Source: Turritopsis dohrnii
Lineage: Eukaryota > Cnidaria > Hydrozoa > Anthoathecata > Oceaniidae
Reading direction: 5' to 3'
Length of the DNA: 64,000 nt
Assembly (NCBI GenBank): GCA_027922465.2
Contig: BQMF02000026.1
Location: 310,001 to 374,000 of the forward strand
A model generated the notes under the pieces. It saw only the letters and a program-made list of their open reading frames with translations, searched no databases and was not told the DNA's origin. Shown one piece after another: positions 32,865 through 42,329 of this stretch. Made by a program: the position numbers and the translations under genes. The stretch's first letter is position 1. The number at the start of each line of letters is the position of its first letter.

Positions 32865-34232
32865 CTAGATTTCATTAAAGACATAATAACAAATTTTATT
32901 GGGCAAACCCGAATTCCATATCTGTGATTCTGAATAGTTCCCCAGAATTTTCAATCGACACAAATTCTTTAAACTGATATCATACTCAGGGTTGGAGATA
33001 GCAAACAGTACATTTCCAAGTAAATAGATTTCGTTGCCATACCAATTGACAAAAGCAAACTTTGCAGACCCATTTTCCATCAAGCAGTCATTATGAAGGT
33101 AGAGTTTTAAACTTATTGTCTGATTTTTTGGATCAAAGGAATATAAAGTTGCTTCGTCTGACAAAAATATAAAGGCTGTTCTTGAATAAGGACATACATG
33201 AAAAGAGGAAACTTCAGAATTATCAAATCCAATTTTTGAGTTCATGTTAATTTTCAATGTCACACTATACCTACATGATTCATCATCTGGATTTAAAACA
33301 GTCATGTAATACATCACACATGATTTCGCAGAAAGTGCAAGTACAATATCACTTGTTAATTTCTGTAAATAAACATGCTCTTGATTGATTTCCATAAACA
33401 CTGGCCTTGTAGGTAATTGTAATTCATCTTTACAATCTATTTTGCCGTCCCAGCAATTTACACAAAACACTTGTTGAGAATTAGTCACAACAAGGACATT
33501 GTTATTGTGAAAACAAACATCAGTCACGTAGCCCTGTAATCCTGGAAAGTGTGCATTCAGATCAATCATTCTACACAAAGTCAAAGATGGTTCAATGCTA
33601 TATATAAATAGAAACAGCGGTGATGGGTGTCGTGTGGGAAGCATAACAGCAAAACCAATCAAATTATGTTGACTTTTACAAGCTAGAACCCGACTACCTA
33701 ATATTGTAAAATCATAACCTGGAACAACACACTTTGATACCATACTAACAGTAATATCCCCATTGCTTTCCAAAACAATTTCATAATGGAAAATAGATAA
33801 TTTGTTTTCATCAGTATACCCAAAGAGTATAAGAGAGTGATTATAATTCGCCATCATTGATCGAATGATCAATTTATGATCTATAGTTGTTTCTGAAACA
33901 ATGGAGAGGTTGAAGTTTCTAGAATTCAGATCACCATTGCAAGAATAAATTACGAGGCGATACGCTGTCTTGTATGCTTTTGATTGAAATATCAGAATAT
34001 ATTTTCCATTGAAAATGGCTGCTGCTAATTCCAATTCAGTTACATTATTAAAATTGTACATTTCGGAGTCTCTTAGCTGTGGTATATTGGAATGGTTTAA
34101 TTCTGGACTATCTCGGAAAACCAATGGGAGTATTTTTTCTTGTGGAAGAAGGCGCTTTGATTCCATACCAACGGCCATGACAAGCTTCCCATCATTTGGC
34201 AATGACTTTCTATGCAACATCTTCCGTAACAT
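32865..34232 (-). CDS. Propeller-like protein, 455 codons, possible DCAF17 relative
   Basis: A single long coding exon from ATG 34232 to TAA at 32867-32865. A splice acceptor lies only 8 bases upstream (atttcag, exon starts 34240), so a 5' UTR exon should exist. The protein is mainly beta, built of repeating hydrophobic strands (ILIFQSKAYKTAYRLVIYS; NSLILF-type; VLVVTNSQQVFCVNCWDG; AFIFLSDEATLYSFD), as in seven-bladed propellers, but has no clear WD dipeptides. A stretch around LFLFIYSIEPSLTLCRMID then YVTDVCFHNNNVLVV resembles, from memory, the middle of DCAF17, a CUL4-DDB1 substrate receptor. That is weak evidence, so no symbol is given. No signal peptide. Confidence 0.6.
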   Translation of the reverse strand: MLRKMLHRKSLPNDGKLVMAVGMESKRLLPQEKILPLVFRDSPELNHSNIPQLRDSEMYNFNNVTELELAAAIFNGKYILIFQSKAYKTAYRLVIYSCNGDLNSRNFNLSIVSETTIDHKLIIRSMMANYNHSLILFGYTDENKLSIFHYEIVLESNGDITVSMVSKCVVPGYDFTILGSRVLACKSQHNLIGFAVMLPTRHPSPLFLFIYSIEPSLTLCRMIDLNAHFPGLQGYVTDVCFHNNNVLVVTNSQQVFCVNCWDGKIDCKDELQLPTRPVFMEINQEHVYLQKLTSDIVLALSAKSCVMYYMTVLNPDDESCRYSVTLKINMNSKIGFDNSEVSSFHVCPYSRTAFIFLSDEATLYSFDPKNQTISLKLYLHNDCLMENGSAKFAFVNWYGNEIYLLGNVLFAISNPEYDISLKNLCRLKILGNYSESQIWNSGLPNKICYYVFNEI

Positions 34233-34854
34233 GATAAATTCTGAAATAATGATTTTTAAAGTTATTTATACATATATTTTTTTATAAGAAACTAGATACT
34301 GGAGCAGCAAAAAGTTAACACACTTTAAAGGGAAATTAAGCCTTCGATTTTCTTTTTTAATTTTGAGCATAAGATACTTCATTTATCCTTGATGAATGCT
34401 TTTTTATTTATAAAAGGTATCCCAAATGAAAAGGTAAAAAAAATGAGTTAAAGCGACATTTCCATTTTGTTTTAAAAGTCATGATGTCACAGATTGAATT
34501 TCATTTGCAAGATGTCTGACGTTCATGAAAATTCAGCCTCTTTGGAAATTTTGAATTCTAGTTTCGAAACTGACATAAGTAGAAGAATCAAATATTCTAA
34601 GAAATTATGATTTACGAGTGTAAATGCTGCATAAAAGTGATGACTTAAAAAACATACATCTTTATGAAAACAAAGATACACATTTTCCACAAGGGATAAT
34701 CGAACAACTTAAAATAGAATTATGGGGGACAGTCTCTTTTCATAGTAACTTAACTTATTGTGTCTTTTATCTTTAACAGAATGAGAACCAGGTAAACAAA
34801 AAAGTTTTCGAACATCAATGGAAAGTACAGTGGAAGAAAATGACAGTGTGTGCA

Positions 34855-34896
34855 AGCATAGTCACAAGAAAAAGATCTCTTTTTCTTGTGACTATG
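34855..34896. repeat. Inverted repeat with 18 bp arms
   Basis: catagtcacaagaaaaag and its exact complement, separated by about 4 nt, centred near 34877. Confidence 0.8.
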
Positions 34897-35120
34897 GTGC
34901 AAGGAAAGATTACATTTCCATTAGATGCATTCTTTATGCACTCTTCGAAGATGTCAAATTCAAAAAAATGTAAAAAAAAAAGATTTAAAATGTATATAGC
35001 TATAATATCCAAAAAAACCTTAGCCGACTAATAATGAAAAATAATTTGTAAACTAAACATTTGATAAGGTAAAAGCTCATATTATGAATGTAAGTTTAGC
35101 AGCAACGATTCAAGAAAGAG

Positions 35121-35185
35121 AATAACACCAGGGTGTTAGCTGGGGTCCTACAGTGTAGGACCCCAGCTAACACCCTGGTGTTATT
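35121..35185. repeat. Perfect palindrome, 31 bp arms with 3 nt loop
   Basis: Arms 35121-35151 and 35155-35185 match base for base (aataacaccagggtgttagc and on). It is much more GC-rich than its surroundings. No ORF; not followed by a T run. Confidence 0.9.
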
Positions 35186-36699
35186 AACAGGCACCGCTAG
35201 ACGGCTCTTTCCCAATCCAAAAAACTAATAAGTTTCCCAATTGAGTCCAGCAATAAATTTATGAAAAGTTAGTAAATAAGCTTGCTGTTAAAATGATTTG
35301 ATTCTGTTTTGAAACATCGGCTTAAACATCACTTACATGCATTTCCACTTCGTTACAAAAATGTTCATCGTAGTTATAGTCTAACGCTCTCAATTGAGAA
35401 TTTTTAGTTAAGGCCCTGAATACTCATACTGAAGCTAAAACAGTATTTCATTTCATGAAGAATACAAGAACTTTCATCAACAAAAACAAAAATCTTCTAG
35501 TTTACGCAATCCCTACAAAAGGAGTGATCGCGCTGTGACGTCAAAAATTTGATTAATCTCCATGGCAGTGCTCTTTTGATGCAGCAATGGTGGCTGTTGT
35601 TAAATATTAAGTAATGAAAAATTGAGCATAATTATTATTTTAGACAAATTTTAGTGGTCACAGAAGATTAACGACACCTTTCTGCGGCTAACATAACATT
35701 TTTTGGATGAAGGCTTAATTTCCCTTTAAGTACAGAAATGATAAACGTTTGTAAACTATGTGAAGATGGTTGCAAATGGTTTTTATTTGAACAATAAAAC
35801 GTCAATTTATTATTCAAATCATTTTCAATCTAATGTCAATTTTAAAATTAAAATCATTTTGTTACACCTGGATAACATTATTTTCTACATGTTTACCCTC
35901 ATCTATCATCAAAAATTTAAATCTGAAAAAAATTTAAAATGTTATGTTATGTATGAAGAAAAATTTAATCTATACATTTCTTGTATACTCTTTACTATCC
36001 TTACAATTAATTGACTTCGTGCTACAAACCTATGGCCTTTTATTAACTGTCGATCCGGTTGTGTTGCCCACTGTAAATATTAGAAACCAAGTAAGAAACT
36101 TTCAGTACTGAAAAAAATTAAGAACAATTAAGACACACTCAACACTAGGGGGCCTTTCACTGGTTTCTTATAAAAAAATATATTTGTATACCAGTAACTA
36201 ATCCTTAACAAATACAATAAAATTGACCTAGGACATGGTGACTCAAAGGAAAAAATCATGCTCTGTCAAGGTTTGTACTTTTCAAGCATGCAGCCCCTAA
36301 AAACTACAGAATGAAAAATTGTCTACATAAATAACTGATATGAATTTTTGAAAATTGGACCCAAATTTGGAGAAGCACGTTTTACCTCATACCAAAAGAG
36401 TGTTGCAAACTGATTTCTTAATTAACTCGGTTCTTAAGAAAAAAATAACCTTTAAAATTATACCCAGAAAAACTTATATATAACATATATATACAATATA
36501 TAAGATTGTGTAGATAATATTGTACTTGGGGATTCTGTTTGGACAAAATTCAACTTTGGTGATAATTAGACCTTACTTCATTGACTAATAATCAACAGGT
36601 TCTACTTGTGCACCATTTCTAGAGACAAGAAGAGTTTTTTCCACGTTAGTACATGAAGCAATTGGCAAGAAATCGAATACAACATTTCTGCGGAAACAT

Positions 36700-36960
36700 C
36701 TCAAGAACCAATAGGGATAACTGATGTTTTTTGGGGTCAGCAATACTGATTGTGGGGTGACAAAAAATTTTGGGTCTAAATTTTTTAGGGATGGGTATAT
36801 GATGTCATTCAAATCATTGAAATTGACCATATATATCACTATAACGGTTGGTTGTAGCGAAATAATCTCATACATTTTCTGAGCAGTTTTCCGAACTCTA
36901 CAATTTTTCATCATCTATCATTTGAAAGGGATTTAACAAATCATTTTTGAAGCTAGACAA
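36700..36960 (+). repeat. Dispersed 'ggggtgacaaaa' repeat, copy 3
   Basis: Begins with ctcaagaaccaatagggata and gatgttttttggggtcagc, then ggggtgacaaaaaattttgg and ggttgtagcgaaataatc. The first part matches, inverted, 53280-53330. Confidence 0.65.
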
Positions 36961-37390
36961 GGTAAAAATTCAAAATTTATCGGACAGTTCTGTGCAGATA
37001 TCTCTGTAACGTTTGGTCGCAGAAAATAATCAAAATATATAATAATTTTTTATCAATTTTTCCAGCGTACAACATGGGTACACTAATCAGTGATTTAATT
37101 TTTAATGTCCTATTTTCAACAGGATTCACATCATGAAATTAACGCGTCATCTAATTAACGCAGTTTTTAAAAATTTGCATTAATTTCATATAGCATCATT
37201 TGCTTTAAAATTAATTAAACATTAGCAAATATGATGAGTTAATTTAGAAGAATTGAAAAATGTCAAGGAAAAACTGAAAGGAGGGAAACACACATGCCTA
37301 GTCATGAGAATGGAACACCCAAGAACGCATGATTTGTTAAACAGGTTGATTATTTGTTACATGACTCTTGTAACAAAAACTATAAGACTG

Positions 37391-37636
37391 TTATAAGACT
37401 CCTATAAGACTACTGTAAGAGAATAATTTACGTCTCAATACAGGATCTAGAATTTTACCAATATGTTTAATCCTCGATTCAAAGCGTACTCTGTCAACAG
37501 CAGCCTCTATCCAGTTACTTCTACGAGATTCACAAGCAGAGATATAATGGACCATTACTTTATCATTAAAAGTAACCCTTTTTGTATCTTGATGGGAAAA
37601 TATAATATCATCATCTGAGGATTCATCATCGAACAT
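37391..37636 (-). CDS. PPP1R15-type (GADD34/CReP) eIF2-alpha phosphatase subunit, short single-exon form
   Basis: PPP1R15 proteins bind PP1 and direct it to eIF2-alpha phosphate, restoring translation after stress. This 81-codon ORF from ATG 37636 holds the family core: the RVxF-type PP1 site in KRVTFNDKVMVHY, then after a spacer NWIEAAVDRVRFESRI, the W...A.DR.RF..RI signature of the C-terminal functional region. The N-terminus is acidic (DDESSDDD). Animal family members are several hundred residues long; this is little more than the minimal core. It ends with TAA at 37393-37391. A donor-like gtaaat inside VLRRK leaves room for a downstream exon. It is 263 bp from, and divergent to, the first ORF of the compact cassette at 37900-40984. 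It may be a host gene or cargo of that cassette. Confidence 0.72.
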   Translation of the reverse strand: MFDDESSDDDIIFSHQDTKRVTFNDKVMVHYISACESRRSNWIEAAVDRVRFESRIKHIGKILDPVLRRKLFSYSSLIGVL

Positions 37637-37727
37637 AATTGTTTAAGTAAACAATGTTTATTTATTTAACAATGTTAGAATATATTATTAAACATCATCA
37701 TCCTCTTATAATTATTTTGTCTTACAA

Positions 37728-37868
37728 ATTATAAGAGGACAGCAAACTCTTATACAACAAATTTCAACAAAATTATAAGAGGACAGCAAACTCTTATACA
37801 ACAAATTTCAACAAATTATAAGAGGACAGCAAACTCTTATACAACAAATTTCAACAAAATTATAAGAG
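37728..37868. repeat. 44 bp tandem repeat, about 3 copies
   Basis: Unit starts ttataagaggacagcaaact; starts at 37729, 37773, 37816 and a partial at 37860. It sits between the divergent PPP1R15-like ORF and the first cassette ORF. 'cttataagac'-like words also occur beyond the PPP1R15-like stop (37381-37412). Confidence 0.88.
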
Positions 37869-37899
37869 AGTATAAGAAAATTATAACAAACACAACAAA

Positions 37900-38124
37900 A
37901 TGATAGAATATGTCAACTTCATGTTATTAAGCATACTGCTGATCTCGCTATTTTACTTTTATTTTGTGTTAAAAAAATACCTCTCTCTAATAAAAATGGC
38001 GGAAACAGCGATCGATAATTTAATCAACCAGAGTTATGATGTTCCGGGTGAATTTCCACCTTCAGATGGTAAAAGACAAAAATTACTCGAGTGTGTCTTA
38101 ACTGGAATAGCAAGCTATACTTAG
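37900..38124 (+). CDS. Cassette ORF 1: small membrane protein
   Basis: 75 codons. Residues 5-30 are a strong membrane segment (FMLLSILLISLFYFYFVLKK), followed by a polar tail with IDNLINQSYDVPGEFPPS. No named family. The next ORF begins 6 bases after the stop, a compact spacing unlike the host genes. A second ATG (MAETAIDN, 37996) could start a soluble form. No introns. Confidence 0.6.
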   Translation: MIEYVNFMLLSILLISLFYFYFVLKKYLSLIKMAETAIDNLINQSYDVPGEFPPSDGKRQKLLECVLTGIASYT

Positions 38125-38129
38125 GGAAA

Positions 38130-38480
38130 ATGTACACGGAAGAGCAAATTAACAAACTCAAAGATGAAGAGGTAGAAAAACTTTTTAGTATCTACGAGGC
38201 TAAACTATCAGGTCAAATGGTAAAATCCTTGGGGAAATCACTGATACGTATTTATTCCATGGGGGCTTGTGCAACGTTAGGAATAAACAATCAAGAAGCG
38301 CTGAGCAATGACCTGGAAACTGACCCCTTCTTAAACTCTGCCCTTCAAAGATTTACATGTGACTTATATTATAAATTCGGCTCATTATTAGCACCACTCA
38401 GTGTTGGACTTATTACCGGGAGGCATTATATCAATGAAAGGAATTTAAATAAATCCGATGATAATATAAATACAGTATAA
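38130..38480 (+). CDS. Cassette ORF 2: 116-residue protein
   Basis: Starts at ATG 38130 (MYTEEQINKLKDEEVEKLF). The N-terminal half is charged and helical; two hydrophobic stretches follow (SMGACATLGI; FGSLLAPLSVGLITG). The frame is intact. It lies between ORFs 1 and 3 with gaps of 5 bases on each side. I recognise it as like uncharacterised proteins of other cnidarian genomes but cannot name a family. Confidence 0.65.
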   Translation: MYTEEQINKLKDEEVEKLFSIYEAKLSGQMVKSLGKSLIRIYSMGACATLGINNQEALSNDLETDPFLNSALQRFTCDLYYKFGSLLAPLSVGLITGRHYINERNLNKSDDNINTV

Positions 38481-38485
38481 TAAAA

Positions 38486-38809
38486 ATGTCAGAAGAACAG
38501 ACTCCCATTCAAGTGACAACGAAGAACCCAAAAAAGGTTGAAGCGGGTAAGAAGTTGGCGGAATACAACCGTAAAAAACGAGAACAATTAAAACAAGTGT
38601 CACCTCAAAAAGAAATGAAGAAGCCGATGACTCTCTCACCAAACCAAATGAACAACCTATGAACTACACCTATAGGTGGTTTAGTTGGTGGATTTGCTTA
38701 TTTTGTGTATAAAAAGAAAGAGCAAATATTACCCCGTGGGTCACCATCCACCCCCTTTCCACAAAAATCTAAAATACCAGTGAAAATCAATAAACATGAA
38801 ATGGAATAA
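38486..38809 (+). pseudogene. Cassette ORF 3: basic protein with membrane segment, internal TGA
   Basis: 58 codons from ATG 38486 are Lys/Glu-rich (KKVEAGKKLAEYNRKKREQ), then TGA at 38660-38662. The same frame then stays open for 48 codons, encoding a glycine-rich membrane segment (PIGGLVGGFAYFVY) and a basic tail, to TAA 38807-38809. The continuity suggests one protein of about 107 residues broken by a nonsense change, unless the stop is read through. Confidence 0.65.
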
Positions 38810-38836
38810 AAAGAAAAAAATGTATATATAACAAAC

Positions 38837-39064
38837 ATGGACAAGAAAAGTATCGTCAACGATTTATATCACGCATCAGTCGTCTGCGTTTTCGCTATCG
38901 GCTACTCTATGCTAGGAAAAAAGGTGTTAAAAATGACACCTCCCTCTATTCAAAAGTTCGACTTGGAAGATACGGGAAAACTAGTTGCCATTATCGCCGC
39001 TAGTGAAGTGACAAAGGACTACTTAATCAAACAAAAGATTTTGCCTGAAAATATCAATATCTAA
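38837..39064 (+). CDS. Cassette ORF 4: 75-residue protein
   Basis: MDKKSIVNDLYHASVVCVFA onward. One hydrophobic segment (ASVVCVFAIGYSML), then an amphipathic helix (LVAIIAASEVTKDYLIK). Intact. Stop is 2 bases before the ATG of ORF 5. No family recognised. Confidence 0.6.
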   Translation: MDKKSIVNDLYHASVVCVFAIGYSMLGKKVLKMTPPSIQKFDLEDTGKLVAIIAASEVTKDYLIKQKILPENINI

Positions 39065-39066
39065 AT

Positions 39067-39488
39067 ATGGCTTCTATCGCAATGATGTTGGGTGGAGCTT
39101 TGGCTAACGCTTTGGCTTTCACAGGATCAAGCTATCTGTTTTCAAGTTTATCCAAAGACAGAATCGATAGGAAAGAAAACGTCATGATTTGGCCATAGAA
39201 AAATTACAAAAAGCACAGATTGAATGGCAGCAAAAACGACAGGAAAGGATCGATTTCATCAATAAGCAGCTCATGCTCGAAAAGAAGGCTGATTCAAAAT
39301 TCGTAGAACTAAATGATGCAATGAGAGAGTACAATAGGGTGTTTAGTAATCATCTTGAACCGCTACCACGAGAGCCTGTATTGAGCGACTTTTATACACC
39401 GAGTCATGATCAACATGAAAGAGAATTGGCTTTTATAGCTCTGAGTATGCTCGGTATTGGTGGAATTGTGTGGTATTTTGAAAGATGA
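39067..39488 (+). pseudogene. Cassette ORF 5: membrane plus coiled-coil protein, one frameshift
   Basis: From ATG 39067 a hydrophobic N-terminus (MMLGGALANALAFTG) leads to a stop at 39196. Just before it, around 39175-39185, an overlapping frame takes over with a long charged helix (QKAQIEWQQKRQERIDFINK), a conserved-looking LSDFYTPSHDQ and a C-terminal membrane segment. Helix character flows across the junction, so I read this as one protein with a one-base frame break. Confidence 0.65.
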
Positions 39489-39552
39489 AGACCATCAACA
39501 AAAATTATGTTACACGATACATGTAACATATACACTTTCAGATGGTTACCGT

Positions 39553-40263
39553 CTAGTGACAAGGTACGTATAGATCAACCCCAACCCCTACAATCAGAGC
39601 CCATAAATTTTGACTTAACCAACCTACAACTTCTTTTGCTCTGTTCAGTATCCACGATACGATAGACCCAATTATTCCTGGTAAAGCCTCTGCCGCTTTA
39701 GATGCTAATCTACCTAGAAGTGATGCTAACGCTTTTAGTTTATTTTTTATCCATTCCTTTGCATCGTCCTTTTTATCACCACCTTTGTCAGGATTTTGTG
39801 AAGAGTTCCAGCTGCTGATGGTAACAAAGCTTCCACAAGAACACCGATAGCCATACCAAACGCTGTCAGAATGCTAACGATTGTTATACCTTGTTCGCGG
39901 AATAGTGTTCGTATCCTTTCACCTAATGAGGTATCTTTGTCGAGGACTTTAGCAATGGTTTCTTTGATGCTCGTAACTTGACTGTTTAATTTACCTTTGA
40001 GAATATCAATGTTCTCTTTCCTAGCTTTCAACTCTTCACGTAATCCATCCATTCTCTTCAACCTCTTTTCGTTGTTCGTCCGTGTATGTTGCATCATTTT
40101 CCATTTCTTCCAACTTGTTTTTCTCCTTATCGATATGCTGTTCTATTCGAACCTTTTTTGCAACCTCTTCCTGAAGACCTCCTCGTATGTTTCTCAGCGC
40201 TTTATCCAATCCTAACAGCTCACGCACAGGATATTCAAATAGATCACCGGTCTGAGTTTTCAT
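39553..40263 (-). pseudogene. Cassette ORF 6: long coiled-coil membrane protein, two frame breaks
   Basis: From ATG 40263 the N-terminus includes LLGLDKALRNIRGGLQEEVA and a coiled coil (KEKNKLEEMENDA). The frame shifts near 40060-40075 into a second segment with more coiled coil and a hydrophobic patch (ITIVSILTAFGMAIGVLVEA). It shifts again near 39780 into a third with repeated amphipathic/hydrophobic helices (LASLLGRLASKAAEALPGII) ending at 39555-39553. Convergent with ORFs 1-5. Decayed. Confidence 0.6.
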
Positions 40264-40280
40264 GATCGACCGATTGTTGT

Positions 40281-40800
40281 CTAAATTGAAATTAATCTTC
40301 CGTACTGTTCAATCCCCGTATCTTCCAACTCTACATCACTCGTTTTGTGATTTTAGATGTCGAAGGAAGCTCTTCTGCTATTTTATTAAGTACAGCTGCC
40401 TGTCTGGCTGAAAATTTGCTCTTAGGTATATCATACCCTAAACTACGTAATCTGTTCTTACCCAATATGTCAGCTATAGCATAGCCCTTAGTCTTCCATT
40501 GTTTGTCAATGGTTTGCTACTGTCTTTGTAGTATAATTCACCATCTCTAATTTCAAACTGATCGGTATATAACGTCTCAGGTTTTGGCTGGAATTTTTCG
40601 GATAATCTATCATACAGCCCTTCAACTAGTTCTTTCAAAACTCTAGTATTCAGACTGTGACCTCCAAATGATGTTTCTCGTTCACCTGATGTATGTATCT
40701 GTGCACCCGTACGGTCACCGGTCGGTATGAGAGGAAACGTCTCATCGGTTGTTTCATCTGTCGTCATCCATGTTCTCCAAAGGATCTAATGTCAATGTCT
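40281..40800 (-). pseudogene. Cassette ORF 7: acidic protein, at least two frame breaks
   Basis: The main open part (about 40767-40474) has DETFPLIPTG and YTDQFEIRDGELYYKDS. Near 40500 the sense frame moves to one encoding AIADILGKNRLRSLGYDIPK, and near 40345 to another ending at 40283-40281. The first ATG is uncertain (about 40800), with a probable further break near 40775. It is 17 bases upstream of ORF 6 on the same strand, as in an operon-like viral layout. Confidence 0.55.
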
Positions 40801-40858
40801 GCCATTTTATTTATTTAGAGGATAATTATATTATATTATGTTATAACAACCTCTAAAT

Positions 40859-40984
40859 ATGAATTTTAAAATTTATCCAAAACTACCCACTGCTCCTGAG
40901 GATTTGAATGAGCAGGAAAAGTTTAACGCAAGCGTAATAAATTCTGAGTATACATATACTTTTCCAATATTTTCAAATGTTTAG
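40859..40984 (+). pseudogene. Cassette ORF 8: N-terminal fragment
   Basis: 41 residues (MNFKIYPKLPTAPEDLNEQE), divergent from ORF 7 across about 60 bp. Stops at TAG 40982-40984, just before the decayed LINE. Likely the start of a longer gene whose remainder was lost. Confidence 0.5.
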
Positions 40985-41049
40985 AACTAGGAAGTTTATA
41001 AACGACAAAAAAATCATGTAACAGCGATCAACGTAAACAGTGCATTCAA

Positions 41050-41880
41050 ATTTTCATGTGTCAGTGAAAAGACACTTGAAACAACTTAAGAGAAAAAAAG
41101 CAGAGGGCATTGACCAAGTTCCTAATTGTATACTCAAATAGTGTGCACATGAACTTGCTCCACCGATTGAACATATCATCAATCTTTCGCTGAAATCTAT
41201 CCAGATATCAGAAGATCTTAAAACTGCCAAAATAACACCTATCCTATTGACAAGATACATAAAGCAATGGATCGTGGGAATCTTACAGGTGCCTTGTTTG
41301 TCTATCTGAGCAAGGCATTTGACACTGTTTCCCACTCATTAATTCTGAACAAGCTCCTAGCATATGGAATTTCTGGAGATGAAAAAGCGTGGTTTACAGA
41401 TTACCTCTTTCACAGAAAAATTAGAGTCAACTATCAAGGAAACACTATCTACACCTCTACCTATACATTGTGGCATTCCCCAAGGTTCAATTTTGGGACC
41501 ATTACTTTTTATTTTACATTTTAACAAACTACTATCAATGTAAAAAACTGTAGAATTATCATGTATGTGGATGATACCATCCTGTATTACAGTCGCAAGG
41601 ATATGAAAGAAATTGAAAAGGTTTTATCTCAAGATCTCTGTATGGTGTCAAAATGGTTACAGGAAAATGAACTAGCATTAAATCTAAAAAAGGTGTTTGA
41701 TACGAAGAAACATGTAAACCAACAAGAACATGAAATTGAGAAATCACAGCTATCAATGTCACAGACAGCTCCAAATATTTAGAAGTTCAACTTGACCCAT
41801 CACTTAACAAGCAAGAACACTTTAACAGTATCATGCAGAAGAGCTTCATCTCGGATTTACTGCTGAAAAGAATATAAGAC
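41050..41880 (+). mobile_element. Decayed non-LTR retrotransposon (LINE) reverse-transcriptase fragment
   Basis: Pieces of RT in several frames: a conserved 'KSIQISEDLKTAKITPI' block (about 41195-41245), LSKAFDTVSHSLILNKLLAY (about 41310-41370), and the catalytic MYVDDTILY at 41561. Many frame breaks and stops. It lies at the right edge of the virus-like cassette. Confidence 0.8.
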
Positions 41881-42329
41881 CTTTTATCACAGAGCTAGCC
41901 ACTCTGAGTATATCAAGACTTATTGTACCAATAATTGTTCACTGACAAAAACTTTTACCATCAACCATACCGAAAATCGTCAATACTTACACTAGAGTCT
42001 CGTGTTTTTCAAACTGATCGACAAATGAAAATATGTTTAATGTTTAAATAACAAGGTTACAAATTTTGAGGACAATTTTGAAACTTATATTATATAGAAA
42101 AGGAACTAGAAACAAAAATAGAATTATACATAAGAACTCCGATAATTAAGTTAGAAAGCAACAAAGAAAGCTTTTTTATTATAATGGTGCAAAGGTATAT
42201 AATAGCCTCCCATAGAGATAAGAAACAGAAGACACTTATAGTATCATGATTTTTGCAAAAAATTAGTTATATATCTAAATTATTAAAGGCAATGAGTGTG
42301 ATGAAATGACATGACTTTCATACTTTATA
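41881..42329. other. Spacer, no feature recognised
   Basis: AT-rich. It may contain the decayed 3' end of the LINE; no tail or target duplication was found. Confidence 0.4.

Larger units (their letters stand above)
34243..37390. other. Intergenic with palindromes and a dispersed repeat
   Basis: Contains the inverted repeats at 34857-34896 and 35121-35185 and a dispersed-repeat copy at 36700-36960. On the minus strand a possible exon runs from 36691 down to about 36589 after an acceptor (tttccgcag), with an ORF ending EPVDY-stop and then a donor-like GTAAGG. It could be a 5' UTR exon of the propeller gene or a 3' exon of the PPP1R15-like gene, but neither reading phase settles it. Confidence 0.5.

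Noticed and set aside
36585..36914. 109-codon minus-strand ORF
   Set aside because: Most of it lies in a dispersed repeat; only the last 35 codons follow a plausible acceptor, so it is not called as a gene.
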